Shown piece after piece: positions 44,341-53,853 of a stretch of 64,000 bases of DNA. The stretch is taken from the NCBI RefSeq assembly GCF_900639865.1, contig NZ_CAAAHX010000011.1, positions 60,473 through 124,472 on the forward strand. Direction: 5' to 3'. The notes beneath the pieces were generated by a model. That model had not been told where the DNA came from and searched no databases. It saw only the letters and a list, made by a program, of their open reading frames with translations. Source of the stretch: Legionella gresilensis. GTDB lineage: Bacteria; Pseudomonadota; Gammaproteobacteria; Legionellales; Legionellaceae. The translations under genes and the position numbers were made by a program. Positions within the stretch are counted from its first letter, which is position 1. The number at the start of each line of letters is the position of its first letter.

Positions 44341-47007
44341 TTATTGTAGTGCTGGATCTAACTTATCAGCATCAATTTTATAACGTTTTATGGCATCACT
44401 AATGACACTTTTTGATAGATCACCTTGCTCAACTAACGCTTCTAATGCTGCTAAAGTAATAAATTTTGCGTCAACTTCAAAGAAATGTCTTAATTGACTT
44501 CTTGTATCACTTCTTCCATAACCATCTGTTCCCAATACTTTATATAAACCAGGAACGAAAGGTCTGATTTGATCTGCATATAAACGCATGTAGTCGGTCG
44601 CCGCAACTACCGGGCCCTGACAATTTTTCAATTGTTGAGTGACAAAGCTTTGACGAGGCGTCTTTTCTTCAGGATGCATTCTATTATAACGCTCAACTGC
44701 TAAACCATCACGACGTAACTCATTAAAACTGGTCACACTCCAAATATCTGCACTTACTTTATAATCTTTTTGTAATAATTCAGCGGCAGCTATTACTTCA
44801 CGTAAAATCGTGCCACTACCTAAAAGCTGAAGGTGCGCTTTTCCTTTTTTAGAACTTTTACGTAATTGATACATCCCTTTAAGAATACCTTCTTGAACCC
44901 CTTCAGGCATTTCAGGTTGGCTATAATTTTCATTCATTACAGTGATGTAATAGAAGATATTTTCCTGATCAACATACATACGACGTAAGCCATCTTGAAT
45001 AATAACAGCCAGTTCATAAGCATAAGTCGGATCATAGGTGACACAATTAGGAATAGTTGATGCCATTATATGACTATGTCCGTCTTGGTGTTGTAACCCC
45101 TCACCTGCTAGTGTAGTTCGGCCAGCTGTACCTCCAAGTAAAAATCCTCTGGCTTGAATATCACCAGCAGCCCAAGCTAAATCACCAATACGTTGAAAAC
45201 CAAACATAGAATAATAAATGTAGAATGGAATCATAGGCAGTTTATTAGAACTATAAGATGTTCCTGCAGCAATCCATGAACAAAAAGCCCCTGCTTCATT
45301 AATACCTTCTTCTAAAATTTGACCATCACGTGCTTCGCGGTAATACATAACTTGTTCATGATCGACCGGAGTATATAATTGCCCTACCGGTGAATAAATG
45401 CCAATCTGGCGAAATAACCCTTCCATACCAAAGGTTCGACACTCATCAGGAACTATTGGTACAATTTTTTTACCTATTTCTTTATCTTTTAACAATAGCG
45501 TTAAAATACGGACAAATGCCATGGTTGTTGAAATTTCTCTATCACCAGAGCTTTTTAATACCGGTTCAAAATAAGATAGCTCAGGAATCTTTAATGGCTC
45601 AAATTCTGTTGTCCTTGCAGGTAAGTATCCCCCCAAGGATTCACGCTGCTTACGTAAGAACTGCACTTCTGGGCTATCATCAGCCGGACGATAAAAAGGA
45701 ATTTCGGTAATTTTATCATCACTTATTGGAATACTAAATCGATCTCGAAAAGCGCGTAAGTGCTCAATAGACATTTTCTTTTGTTGATGAGTGATATTCT
45801 GGCCCTCACCAGCAGCTCCCATACCATAGCCCTTAATTGTTTTTGCTAAAATAACAGTTGGGGCACCTTGGCTTTCCATTGCTTGAGCATAAGCAGCATA
45901 TACTTTTTGTGCATCATGACCGCCACGATTTAATCGCCAAATATCATCATCTGACATGTGCTCAACCATTTTTTTTAGCTCAGGGTATTGACCAAAGAAA
46001 TGTTCGCGAACATAAGCGCCATCATGTGCCTTGTAGGCTTGATAATCACCATCAACACACTCTTCCATGCGCTTTTGCATAATACCGTTTTTATCGCGTG
46101 CAAAAAGATTATCCCAGCGTGCACCCCATATTACTTTAATCACATTCCAACCAGCACCTCTGAATAAACCTTCTAATTCCTGAATAATTTTGCCATTACC
46201 ACGAACAGGCCCATCTAGGCGTTGTAAATTGCAGTTAACAACAAAAATTAAATTATCTAATTTTTCACGAGCAGCAATAGTTAAGGCACCAACAGATTCT
46301 GGTTCATCCATTTCGCCATCACCTAAAAACGCCCATACTTTTCTTCCTTCAGGCTCGATTAAGCCACGATTTTCTAGATACTTAAGAAATCTAGCTTGAT
46401 AAATAGCTTGTAAAGGACCCAGACCCATGGATACTGTCGGAAATTGCCAAAAATTATTCATTAACCATGGGTGAGGATAAGAAGATATTCCTTTTCCATC
46501 AACTTCTTGGCGAAAATTAGCAAGCTGTTGTTCAGTTAGCCGGCCTTCAAGAAAGGCGCGCGCGTAAATGCCGGGTGATGAATGGCCCTGAATATATAAT
46601 AAATCGCCACCATGCTTGCCATTTGGTCCTTTAAAAAAATAATTAAATCCGACTTCATATAAAGTAGCAGCTGAAGCATAAGAGGCAATATGACCGCCGA
46701 GCTCAGGTGCATATTTTCCAGCTCGTAAAACCATTGCTACAGCATTCCAACGGATAAGGGCGCTAATCCGTTTACCAATTCCTTCATCTGGTGGTATAAG
46801 CTTTTCTTCATGAGGCTTTATAGTGTTTCTATAAGGTGTACAGATGGTATTAGCAAGCTGTACACCTTCAGCATTAGCCAAGTTTTGTAATTGTTTTAAG
46901 AGGAACCCTGCTCTCTCGCTACCCTCATTTTTTAATACCGATTGTAAGGCATCCAGCCATTCACGTGTTTCAATTGGATCAATATCATTAAATGTTTCAC
47001 TTGCCAT
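44341..47007 (-). CDS. aceE: Pyruvate dehydrogenase E1 component
   Basis: The 888-residue protein is the homodimeric E1 type. It begins ETFNDIDPIETREWLDALQSVL and has the thiamine diphosphate motif GDGEMDEPES...NCNLQRLDGPVRGN, TIKGYGMG, and HVEHQ-like histidines in QGHSSPGIYARAFLEGRLT. It decarboxylates pyruvate and acetylates the lipoyl group of AceF. I place the start at ATG 47007 because AGGAA lies seven bases upstream and the length then matches E. coli AceE; the frame is open to 47040. The first gene of the pdh operon; a lipoprotein gene ends 23 bases before it. Confidence 0.97.
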   Translation of the reverse strand: MASETFNDIDPIETREWLDALQSVLKNEGSERAGFLLKQLQNLANAEGVQLANTICTPYRNTIKPHEEKLIPPDEGIGKRISALIRWNAVAMVLRAGKYAPELGGHIASYASAATLYEVGFNYFFKGPNGKHGGDLLYIQGHSSPGIYARAFLEGRLTEQQLANFRQEVDGKGISSYPHPWLMNNFWQFPTVSMGLGPLQAIYQARFLKYLENRGLIEPEGRKVWAFLGDGEMDEPESVGALTIAAREKLDNLIFVVNCNLQRLDGPVRGNGKIIQELEGLFRGAGWNVIKVIWGARWDNLFARDKNGIMQKRMEECVDGDYQAYKAHDGAYVREHFFGQYPELKKMVEHMSDDDIWRLNRGGHDAQKVYAAYAQAMESQGAPTVILAKTIKGYGMGAAGEGQNITHQQKKMSIEHLRAFRDRFSIPISDDKITEIPFYRPADDSPEVQFLRKQRESLGGYLPARTTEFEPLKIPELSYFEPVLKSSGDREISTTMAFVRILTLLLKDKEIGKKIVPIVPDECRTFGMEGLFRQIGIYSPVGQLYTPVDHEQVMYYREARDGQILEEGINEAGAFCSWIAAGTSYSSNKLPMIPFYIYYSMFGFQRIGDLAWAAGDIQARGFLLGGTAGRTTLAGEGLQHQDGHSHIMASTIPNCVTYDPTYAYELAVIIQDGLRRMYVDQENIFYYITVMNENYSQPEMPEGVQEGILKGMYQLRKSSKKGKAHLQLLGSGTILREVIAAAELLQKDYKVSADIWSVTSFNELRRDGLAVERYNRMHPEEKTPRQSFVTQQLKNCQGPVVAATDYMRLYADQIRPFVPGLYKVLGTDGYGRSDTRSQLRHFFEVDAKFITLAALEALVEQGDLSKSVISDAIKRYKIDADKLDPALQ

Positions 47008-47030
47008 GAATGTGTTCCTCATCTTAAGTC

Positions 47031-47417
47031 TTATTGACAAACTCGCACTGATCGTAACTGTTTAGATACAGCTCCAGTGCAAGCTTGTACACAAATGCGA
47101 TAGTCAGAGCGACAATCACAAGTTGTTTTGCGGCATTGTAGTGGATCACGATAAGAATTCAAATCACGAATTATCTCTCCACCTTTTACGTATTGTTCAT
47201 GCTGATAATAAAGATAAGCTTCAGATGCTGATTGCTTGGCAAAAGCAAAACATTGCGGACAACTGTTTCGACAAACTTTATTACAAGCTGCTGCTCGTTG
47301 TTCACAAACGACAGTGCATAAATTACATGAAGCCTTCGTTTGACCTACGGGATAATGCGTACAAGAGCTCAAAAAGATAAATAAAAAACCTAGTACGCTA
47401 CGCATAAAAATAGTCAT
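47031..47417 (-). CDS. Cysteine-rich lipoprotein of unknown function
   Basis: This 128-residue protein begins with a signal sequence ending in a lipobox-like LSSC (Cys19). The mature part has 13 further cysteines, including CNLC, CPQC and the cluster CRKTTCDC, and no other recognisable motif. Paired cysteines suggest a disulfide-rich periplasmic or surface domain, or a metal-binding one. I do not recognise the family. A start at the internal ATG (47405) is also possible and would leave a tighter signal peptide. It lies between ampE and aceE on the same strand, 33 and 23 bases away, and may ride on the same transcript. Confidence 0.7.
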   Translation of the reverse strand: MTIFMRSVLGFLFIFLSSCTHYPVGQTKASCNLCTVVCEQRAAACNKVCRNSCPQCFAFAKQSASEAYLYYQHEQYVKGGEIIRDLNSYRDPLQCRKTTCDCRSDYRICVQACTGAVSKQLRSVRVCQ

Positions 47418-47450
47418 TTAAGTATACTCATGATAATAATATTTAGCCTA

Positions 47451-48203
47451 TTATAACCAAGTCGACAAGGTAAGTAAGGCAATTAAAATTAAATAAACAA
47501 TCAGGGCACACTCTACTAAGCTTTGAGCATAAGGTAGTGTAATTACTTCTTCTTCCTGACCACGGGCTGCAAGTAACCCTCCGGTACTTAATATGGCATC
47601 ATTATTTCTGGGTGAAGATAAAAATATTTGCTGATAATAATTAAATCCTTTCTGAAAATTACCAACAAATAGATATAGCATTAGCGTTATTCTGGCTGTA
47701 GGCCAATCTAAAATATTAATTATATTTGTGGCGGCTCTTTGTGTAACTTCATATTGCATACATAAAGACACTAATCGATAAAATAACACACCTATGGGAC
47801 CCGTTAATATAAACCAGAAGATAATTGCAAAAAGCTCATTATTGACTTTAGCAAAATAATTTCCTGCACTTAATTCATTTTCTAATTCATTGGCAGGTGT
47901 GGAATTTGGATAAAAGGGGTTTTCTGGTCCAATGCAATAATAAAAAATAATAAAACTTATTAAAAAACCAAAAAGACCAAATATTAAATGCCCTAAAAGC
48001 GCAAATACAATCCAAACAATTAATAACAAAGGTAATATAACAAAGATTAAAGCTACATAAGAATTTTTAAGCAGCCCGCTTTGCGAAAATTTGTTTGTTA
48101 AATTCTTAATATAATTAGGAAACCACTTAAAGCGTGTTTCTGAAACAGCGTGTATTAAATAACGTTCGCTTAAAAGGGTTAACATCATAATCAATAACTT
48201 CAT
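47451..48203 (-). CDS. ampE: AmpE-like inner membrane protein
   Basis: This 250-residue protein starts MKLLIMMLTLLSERYLIH and has about four membrane spans (about residues 50-70, 73-90, 122-145 and the extreme C-terminus). The AmpE segments FAIIFWFILTGPIGVLFYRLVSLC and WPTARITLMLYLFVGNF are recognisable. AmpE is named from the ampD-ampE beta-lactamase-regulation locus and its role is poorly defined. Its position beside the aceEF-lpd operon matches the ampDE-pdhR-aceEF order of enterobacteria, although ampD and pdhR are absent here. It is two bases from the antiporter gene. Confidence 0.82.
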   Translation of the reverse strand: MKLLIMMLTLLSERYLIHAVSETRFKWFPNYIKNLTNKFSQSGLLKNSYVALIFVILPLLLIVWIVFALLGHLIFGLFGFLISFIIFYYCIGPENPFYPNSTPANELENELSAGNYFAKVNNELFAIIFWFILTGPIGVLFYRLVSLCMQYEVTQRAATNIINILDWPTARITLMLYLFVGNFQKGFNYYQQIFLSSPRNNDAILSTGGLLAARGQEEEVITLPYAQSLVECALIVYLILIALLTLSTWL

Positions 48204-48205
48204 TA

Positions 48206-49375
48206 TTAATCCTTACGCATTTTATCTGATAATGCAATTGGAGTTGGGTATTTTAAAACAACTAGGTAAGAAGAAACGATAAAAGTCAGAATAGTCGTTG
48301 CTTGGATTAAATTAGATGCAACCTCTGAGATTAAATTAGTGCTTAAAGCAATACTTGCAACTAAAAGGGAAAACTCACTTGCTTGGCCTAAACGAAAACC
48401 TACTTCTTTCGCAACTAGCTTTTTTTCACCCGACTTTACAAGAAGATATTGAAATACTAAAGGCTTAAGTAAGAGCATTAATAGGCCAAGCAAACACGCA
48501 GGTATAATAACTTGTGCTACAAAACTAAAGTTAAACGTTGCTCCTATAGAAAAGAAAAACATGACTAAAAAGAAATCTCTTAAAGGCTTAAGGCTTTCAG
48601 CAATATAAAGAGAAATGGGACTTGAAGCTAGGGCAACCCCGGCAACAAAAGCACCAATATCTTCTGACAATCCTATCTGCTCAGCTATAAAAGAAAGAGC
48701 AAGGCACCAACCAATTGATAATAAAAATACATATTCTTGTGTTCTATCAAATCGAGCTAAGAGTTTTACAAGCACATAACGCTCTACGGCAAAAGCTAGA
48801 AGAGTTAAAGAAGGTAACGCAAATCCCACTAAGATAAAATCATTTAAAGAAAGGCCATCACCTTGCGCACCATTAATTAAAATAAGCACAATTATGGCAA
48901 TAACGTCTTGCATTAGTAAGACGCTAATCATTACCTCACCTGTATGCTGATGGTGCAAAATAGTTGTTGGTAAGAGTTTTAAGCCAATGATGGTACTTGA
49001 GAACATCATCGTTGCACCTAAAACCCAAGATTCACTAATACTGAGGCCAAACCATCTTCCTATGCAAAATGCTATTACAGCAAATAGAGCTGAGCTAATA
49101 AAGGCTATTCCTGTAATTTTTTTTAGCATATGAACCAGGTTCTGTGGCTGTAGATGTAATCCTAATAAAAACAAAAGGAATACAATCCCAATATCACCAA
49201 CCTGTTGGACAACGGTTACATCTGTAACAAGCTTAAGACCCCATGGTCCTAGCGCTGCGCCTAACAAAATATATGCAACCAGTAGAGACTGTCTTGTATA
49301 TAAAACAAGCGTTGAAAATACTGCAGCCCCAGCAAAAATTAAAAAAATAGTATAGAAAACTGAGTCTGTATACAT
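48206..49375 (-). CDS. CPA2 family monovalent cation:proton antiporter (KefB/RosB-like)
   Basis: This 389-residue membrane protein has about 12 spans and the CPA2 signature segments. These are VAYILLGAALGPWGL, GDIGIVFLLFLLGLHLQPQNL, GATMMFSSTIIGLKLLP, LLMQDVIAIIVLI with the exchange-site aspartate, and GLSEDIGAFVAGVALASS. It lacks the C-terminal RCK/TrkA-N domain of KefB and KefC, so it is the transport core alone. The ion is likely K+ or Na+ and is not readable from the sequence. I start at ATG 49375, just before the first span; a GTG start at 49417 would add 14 polar residues. It is the first of a close antiporter-ampE pair. Confidence 0.83.
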   Translation of the reverse strand: MYTDSVFYTIFLIFAGAAVFSTLVLYTRQSLLVAYILLGAALGPWGLKLVTDVTVVQQVGDIGIVFLLFLLGLHLQPQNLVHMLKKITGIAFISSALFAVIAFCIGRWFGLSISESWVLGATMMFSSTIIGLKLLPTTILHHQHTGEVMISVLLMQDVIAIIVLILINGAQGDGLSLNDFILVGFALPSLTLLAFAVERYVLVKLLARFDRTQEYVFLLSIGWCLALSFIAEQIGLSEDIGAFVAGVALASSPISLYIAESLKPLRDFFLVMFFFSIGATFNFSFVAQVIIPACLLGLLMLLLKPLVFQYLLVKSGEKKLVAKEVGFRLGQASEFSLLVASIALSTNLISEVASNLIQATTILTFIVSSYLVVLKYPTPIALSDKMRKD

Positions 49376-49607
49376 AGTCAAATCACTGTTTAAAGAGTAA
49401 GGAAGGCTTATCGCCACAACAAAAAATAATCACTAATTTTTTATTAAACTGCATTATTTTAAATCCATATATTAAATTATTATCTTAACACTTATAACCT
49501 AGAGCGTTGGCTTATTTAATATTAAAAAAGTACACTGCTTTTACAACAGATGGAATTCAAAATCAAGTAAGCATGAGAGAATTCAAACTGCAAATTATCT
49601 TTTATTT

Positions 49608-50606
49608 TTAATAAAAGGATCCAGAGGTTTTTCCACGAAAAACATGATAAGAATAAGCCGTATAAGCTAGCAAAACAGGCAACATAATTGCCACACCTAC
49701 TAAAATAAATATAAGGGTTGAATCTGGCGCTGCAGCCTCCCAAATTGTTACTTGATGAGGAATTAAATAAGGATAAATGCTAATAGCTATACCTAAATAA
49801 GCGCAGAGAAAAATAATAACACTACCAATAAAAGGTTTGATTTCATTACCAGTCGATAAATTTGAAAGGTTATACCAAGTTATTAGGATAGCAACACCAG
49901 TTAAAATAGGGAGCGGCGCTAAAAGAAAAATATTAGGAATACTATACCAACGATTAAAAATTTCATCGCTATGCAGCGGCGTCCAAATACTAACAATAAT
50001 TAAAAACAAACTCACTAATGTTAACATTCCTTTAGCATAATGTATCATTTTACGCTGCAATTTACCTTCACTTTTAATCACCATCCAGGTTGCACCTAGC
50101 AACCCGTAACCACAAATCAAAGCCACGCCGGTTAGTAAACTAAAAGGGGTTAACCAATCTGTACTATTTATAGTAAGCTTGGCCTCATCAATTGGAAAAC
50201 CTTGCACAACGCATCCTAAAACAATACCTTGAAAAAAAGCAGCTGAAATTGAACTAAGCGAAAATATCCAATTCCATAATGGTTTACTTGCAGATGCTTT
50301 AAAGCGAAACTCGAAACTTACACCGCGAAAAATTAAAGCAATAAGCATTAACATTAACGGCATATATAAAATAGGAAGTAGTAACCCATAAACGATGGGA
50401 AAAGCACCATATAACATGGCTCCCCCAAAAACAAGCCAAGTCTCATTACCATCCCAAACAGGTGCAACTGAACTCATCATCTGGTCTCTTTCAAGTTCAC
50501 TTTCAGTAAACGGAAATAAGATACCTATTCCTAAATCAAAGCCATCTAAAATGACATACATAATGATGATAAAGGCGAGCAATCCAGCAAAAAGAAAAGG
50601 TAACAT
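49608..50606 (-). CDS. cydB: Cytochrome bd-type quinol oxidase subunit II
   Basis: This 332-residue subunit has about eight to nine spans and the CydB N-terminus FAGLLAFIIIMYVILDGFDLGIGILFPF, then DQMMSSVAPVWDGNETWLVFGGAMLYGAFPIVY, both highly conserved. It pairs with CydA in a membrane quinol:oxygen oxidoreductase without a heme-copper centre. It shares one base with the cydA stop codon. The length (332 compared with about 379 in E. coli) fits the cyanide-insensitive (CioB) branch. No CydX-like small subunit gene was found downstream, and no cydCD. Confidence 0.93.
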   Translation of the reverse strand: MLPFLFAGLLAFIIIMYVILDGFDLGIGILFPFTESELERDQMMSSVAPVWDGNETWLVFGGAMLYGAFPIVYGLLLPILYMPLMLMLIALIFRGVSFEFRFKASASKPLWNWIFSLSSISAAFFQGIVLGCVVQGFPIDEAKLTINSTDWLTPFSLLTGVALICGYGLLGATWMVIKSEGKLQRKMIHYAKGMLTLVSLFLIIVSIWTPLHSDEIFNRWYSIPNIFLLAPLPILTGVAILITWYNLSNLSTGNEIKPFIGSVIIFLCAYLGIAISIYPYLIPHQVTIWEAAAPDSTLIFILVGVAIMLPVLLAYTAYSYHVFRGKTSGSFY

Positions 50607-51982
50607 TATTTAGACTCTCCTCTTTTATCAATTTCGGCCATATATTGAAACGGCATATGATCTACAGCCTTGTTATCAAGGATAACTAATCCATGACGAA
50701 TGGTTTTAAATAAATAATAGAGATAAAAACTAAAAATAATTCCGTAAACTAAAACCAAAAGTATGAAAGAAATAGCAACATCTTGCCAAGCAACATCTGA
50801 AACAGCGTCATGTGTCCGTTGTAAATTATAAACAATCCAAGGTTGACGACCGAATTCAGCAGTAAACCAACCACTTATAGTAGCAATAAATCCAAACGGG
50901 GCGGTAATTAAACACCATTTATGAAATAATTTTGATTTAAATAGTTTTTCTCCTCGTCGTAGCCAAAGAGCAACAATTGCTGTCGCTAGCATTAAAAGCC
51001 CAATACCGACCATAATGCGAAAAGAGAAAAAAACAGCAGCTACTTTTGGTTGATTTGCCACACTAACTGAACGCAATCCAATTAACTCACCATTTAAATC
51101 ATGCGTATTAATCAAACTTGCAAGTTTAGGTATTTCAATTGCATATTTGTTTTTTTGTTCTTGCTGAGATGGAATAGCAAATAAAACTAACGGGGCACCT
51201 CTTTGCGTTTCCCAAACACCTTCCATAGCAGCAGTCTTAAGAGGCTGATATTTATGAATAGCCAAACCAACCGTATCTCCTATCCATATTTGCAAAGGAA
51301 CAACAATTAAAGCAGACCACATCGCAAAAGATAAACATGTTTTAGCCACATCTTCATGTTTTTTTTGTAATAGAAAGTAGGAAGCCACACCAGCAACCAC
51401 AAAACAAGTTGTCGTATAGGATGCAAAAATCATATGGAGAACACGTGGAATAAATAAGGGATTAAAAACCACATCCCACCAGTTATTAACAATGTATTTG
51501 CCATTTTCTATCGCATAACCTGATGGCATTTGCATCCAAGAGTTTGCTGATAAAATCCAAAAGGCGGAGATTGCCGTACCAACACCAACAAATACGGTAG
51601 CAAAAAAATGTAATTTAGGGGGAACACGATTCCAACCGAATAGCATCACACCTAAAAAACCCGCTTCTAAAAAGAAGGCAGTAAGCGTTTCATAAGCGAA
51701 TAATGCACCTAACACATTGCCAAAATGAGTTATAAAAGGGCCAAAATTAGTGCCAATTTGATAAGCCATGACAATTCCTGACACGACACCCATACCAAAT
51801 GTTAGTGCAAAAATTTTAGTCCAAAATTTACAGATGGTTAAATAAAGAGGGTTATTTGTTTTTAACCAAATAGCCTCCATAATGATTAGAAAAATACCAA
51901 GACCTAAATTTAGAGTCGGAAACAAAATATGAAAACCAATACTAAATCCAAATTGTGCCCTTGATAAGATTTCTACAATCAT
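50606..51982 (-). CDS. cydA: Cytochrome bd-type quinol oxidase subunit I, short Q-loop (CioA-like)
   Basis: This 458-residue subunit begins EILSRAQFGFSIGFHILFPTLNLGLG with the axial heme histidine H18, and has FAYETLTAFFLEAGFLGVMLFGW with the conserved glutamates. Its length is about 60 residues below E. coli CydA, and the stretch after QRGAPLVLFAIPSQQEQKN is short, so the long Q-loop insertion is missing, as in the cyanide-insensitive oxidases (CIO) of Pseudomonas and others. WFTAEFGRQPW is intact. The gene is followed directly by cydB (one-base overlap). The 504-base region upstream, shared with the MFS gene, must hold its promoter. Confidence 0.93.
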   Translation of the reverse strand: MIVEILSRAQFGFSIGFHILFPTLNLGLGIFLIIMEAIWLKTNNPLYLTICKFWTKIFALTFGMGVVSGIVMAYQIGTNFGPFITHFGNVLGALFAYETLTAFFLEAGFLGVMLFGWNRVPPKLHFFATVFVGVGTAISAFWILSANSWMQMPSGYAIENGKYIVNNWWDVVFNPLFIPRVLHMIFASYTTTCFVVAGVASYFLLQKKHEDVAKTCLSFAMWSALIVVPLQIWIGDTVGLAIHKYQPLKTAAMEGVWETQRGAPLVLFAIPSQQEQKNKYAIEIPKLASLINTHDLNGELIGLRSVSVANQPKVAAVFFSFRIMVGIGLLMLATAIVALWLRRGEKLFKSKLFHKWCLITAPFGFIATISGWFTAEFGRQPWIVYNLQRTHDAVSDVAWQDVAISFILLVLVYGIIFSFYLYYLFKTIRHGLVILDNKAVDHMPFQYMAEIDKRGESK

Positions 51983-52486
51983 ATTTTTACCCTTGGAAGT
52001 ATTACGGTGAAAAAACTATTTAATACTACTTACATACTTTGTTTTAATGCTCCATTATATATTTTGCAAAATATGTTAATGTCTATAAAAATTCAGTTTT
52101 TTTAAAATATTTATAATCCCTGTACTCCATGACTTAGATGCGACAATTTTAATTTTTTAACCAGCATGGATAAGCCAGGCCGATAAACGTTTGTAGAGCA
52201 AGAGCCCATAGGCTTAGATAGATTAAAATTTATATTTTATACTTCTTTACTTAAAAAATATATTTTTAATCAATATTTAATAGCGTTTTAACCGAGACAA
52301 CGATATTATTGTCTTTTTAAAATTTATATTGATCATTTAATAGACAACTAGTATTTAAAATGTTATTATTTAGTCATTGCGCATCTGACAGGATGAAAGT
52401 TAAAGGATTTAATAATAAATATTTGATTTTGGTGATAACCAAATAACTCGTAATGCAAGTACCAAATTAGGGAGTTTTAGATATAA
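51983..52486. other. Divergent intergenic region between cydA and the MFS gene
   Basis: Two promoters should lie in these 504 AT-rich bases. I found no clear FNR (TTGAT-N4-ATCAA) or similar site. A small perfect hairpin TTTGGT-GATA-ACCAAA lies at 52428-52443 about 45 bases before the MFS start. A 16-codon frame at 52393-52443 has no good ribosome binding site. Confidence 0.4.
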
Positions 52487-53788
52487 ATGGGCTATACCAA
52501 TATTCTATCTCGATTAAAGGCTAGGAAGACGTTCTCACTGTTACCATGGATAGTTTGGGGCTTAGGCTGTATTTTTTACTTTTATGAATGTTTATTACAA
52601 GTTTCGCCAAGCGTTATGAGTAATGAGCTTATGCGTGATTTTGCTGTCACCAGCCAAACATTAGGTGTGTTATCAGGAATTTACTTCTATTCATATGCAG
52701 CTTTACAGCTTCCAGCTGGTGTCTTAATGGACTATTTTGGGCCACAACGACTACTTACTATCGCTACATTAATATGTTCATTAAGTACAATTACTTTTGG
52801 GTATACTAATAGCTTTTATGCAGCATGTTTAGCCCGTTTAATGATAGGTTTTGGCTCTGCTTTTGCCGCTGTAGGCACCCTGAAGTTAGCAGCCAACTGG
52901 TTTCCTGCGCAACGATTTGCTTTGTTAACCGGTATCATGGTCACTATTGGCATGCTTGGGGCGATTGGCGGCGAAGCACCCTTAGCGTTACTTATTGAGA
53001 GCTATGGCTGGCGGGAAAGTATGTTTATTATGGGTACGGTAGGAATTGTTTTAGCAATTCTCATTCTACTTATTGCCAAAGACTCGCCTAACCAATCTTT
53101 ATCCACTACAAAAACAGAGGGTGAAAAAGAACATGTGTGGTCAAACTTCTTACAATTAATTAAAAACAAGCAACTCTGGTTAGTTGCTATCTACGGTGGG
53201 CTAATGTATATGGCTACACCTGTTTTCTGTGGTTTATGGGGCGTCCCGTTTCTAATGTATAAAATGAAGCTTACCAAAGCCATAGCCGCCGATTATATTT
53301 CTTTCGTTTTTATTGGCTGGGCTATTGCAAGCCCATTATGGGGTATTTTGTCTAATAGAATGGGTAGACGGAAACCTCCTTTGTACATAGGGAGTATGGG
53401 TGCCTTAATTACAAGTTTATTATTTATTTATGCGCCCATTAACTCTGACATTTTAATGCATTCAATCCTGCTATTATTTGGTGTTTTTTCGGCAGCCTTT
53501 CTTCCAGCATTTGCAATAGCAAAAGAATTATGCAATAAGCAATATGTTGCAACAGGTTTAAGTTTTATGAATATGATGAATATGATAGGTATTGCCGTAT
53601 GCCAGCCCTTAGTTGGTTTTATCTTAGATAGAATGTGGCACGGACAAACAGTAGATCAAATTAGAATTTACCCCATTGAAGCCTATCATTTAGCATTGGG
53701 TATTTTACCTTTAGGCATTTTTATAGCTTTAACCATTTTACCCTGTATAAAAGAAACATACTGTCATAATATTCATAACAAAGAATAA
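52487..53788 (+). CDS. MFS transporter, Pht-like
   Basis: This 433-residue carrier has 12 spans and the MFS A-loop DYFGPQRLL after span 2. The N-terminal block WIVWGLGCIFYFYECLLQVSPSVMSNELMRDF and GIYFYSYAALQLPAGVLMD closely resembles the phagosomal transporter (Pht) family of Legionella, whose members import single amino acids or nucleosides during intracellular growth. Specificity cannot be told from the sequence, and siderophore-related MFS carriers of the same genus are alternatives. It stands alone, with divergent cydA upstream and miaB 65 bases downstream. AGGGAG lies 11 bases before the ATG, a little far. Confidence 0.85.
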   Translation: MGYTNILSRLKARKTFSLLPWIVWGLGCIFYFYECLLQVSPSVMSNELMRDFAVTSQTLGVLSGIYFYSYAALQLPAGVLMDYFGPQRLLTIATLICSLSTITFGYTNSFYAACLARLMIGFGSAFAAVGTLKLAANWFPAQRFALLTGIMVTIGMLGAIGGEAPLALLIESYGWRESMFIMGTVGIVLAILILLIAKDSPNQSLSTTKTEGEKEHVWSNFLQLIKNKQLWLVAIYGGLMYMATPVFCGLWGVPFLMYKMKLTKAIAADYISFVFIGWAIASPLWGILSNRMGRRKPPLYIGSMGALITSLLFIYAPINSDILMHSILLLFGVFSAAFLPAFAIAKELCNKQYVATGLSFMNMMNMIGIAVCQPLVGFILDRMWHGQTVDQIRIYPIEAYHLALGILPLGIFIALTILPCIKETYCHNIHNKE

Positions 53789-53853
53789 GTAAAATAAATA
53801 AAAATTAGGGTATACTTGCGCCCTATTTGATGAAGCAAACTAGCAGAGAAACT

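Noticed and set aside
45390..45710. A 106-codon plus-strand frame inside aceE
   Set aside because: It is a shadow of a conserved enzyme gene with no start signal.
49522..49607. Possible CydX-like small subunit gene after cydB
   Set aside because: No frame with an ATG, a ribosome binding site and a hydrophobic segment lies between the cydB stop and the next gene; the overlapping 73-codon frame is a shadow of cydB.
52393..52443. A 16-codon leader-peptide-like frame upstream of the MFS gene
   Set aside because: The AGG in front is too close to the ATG, and there is no attenuator-like pair of alternative hairpins.
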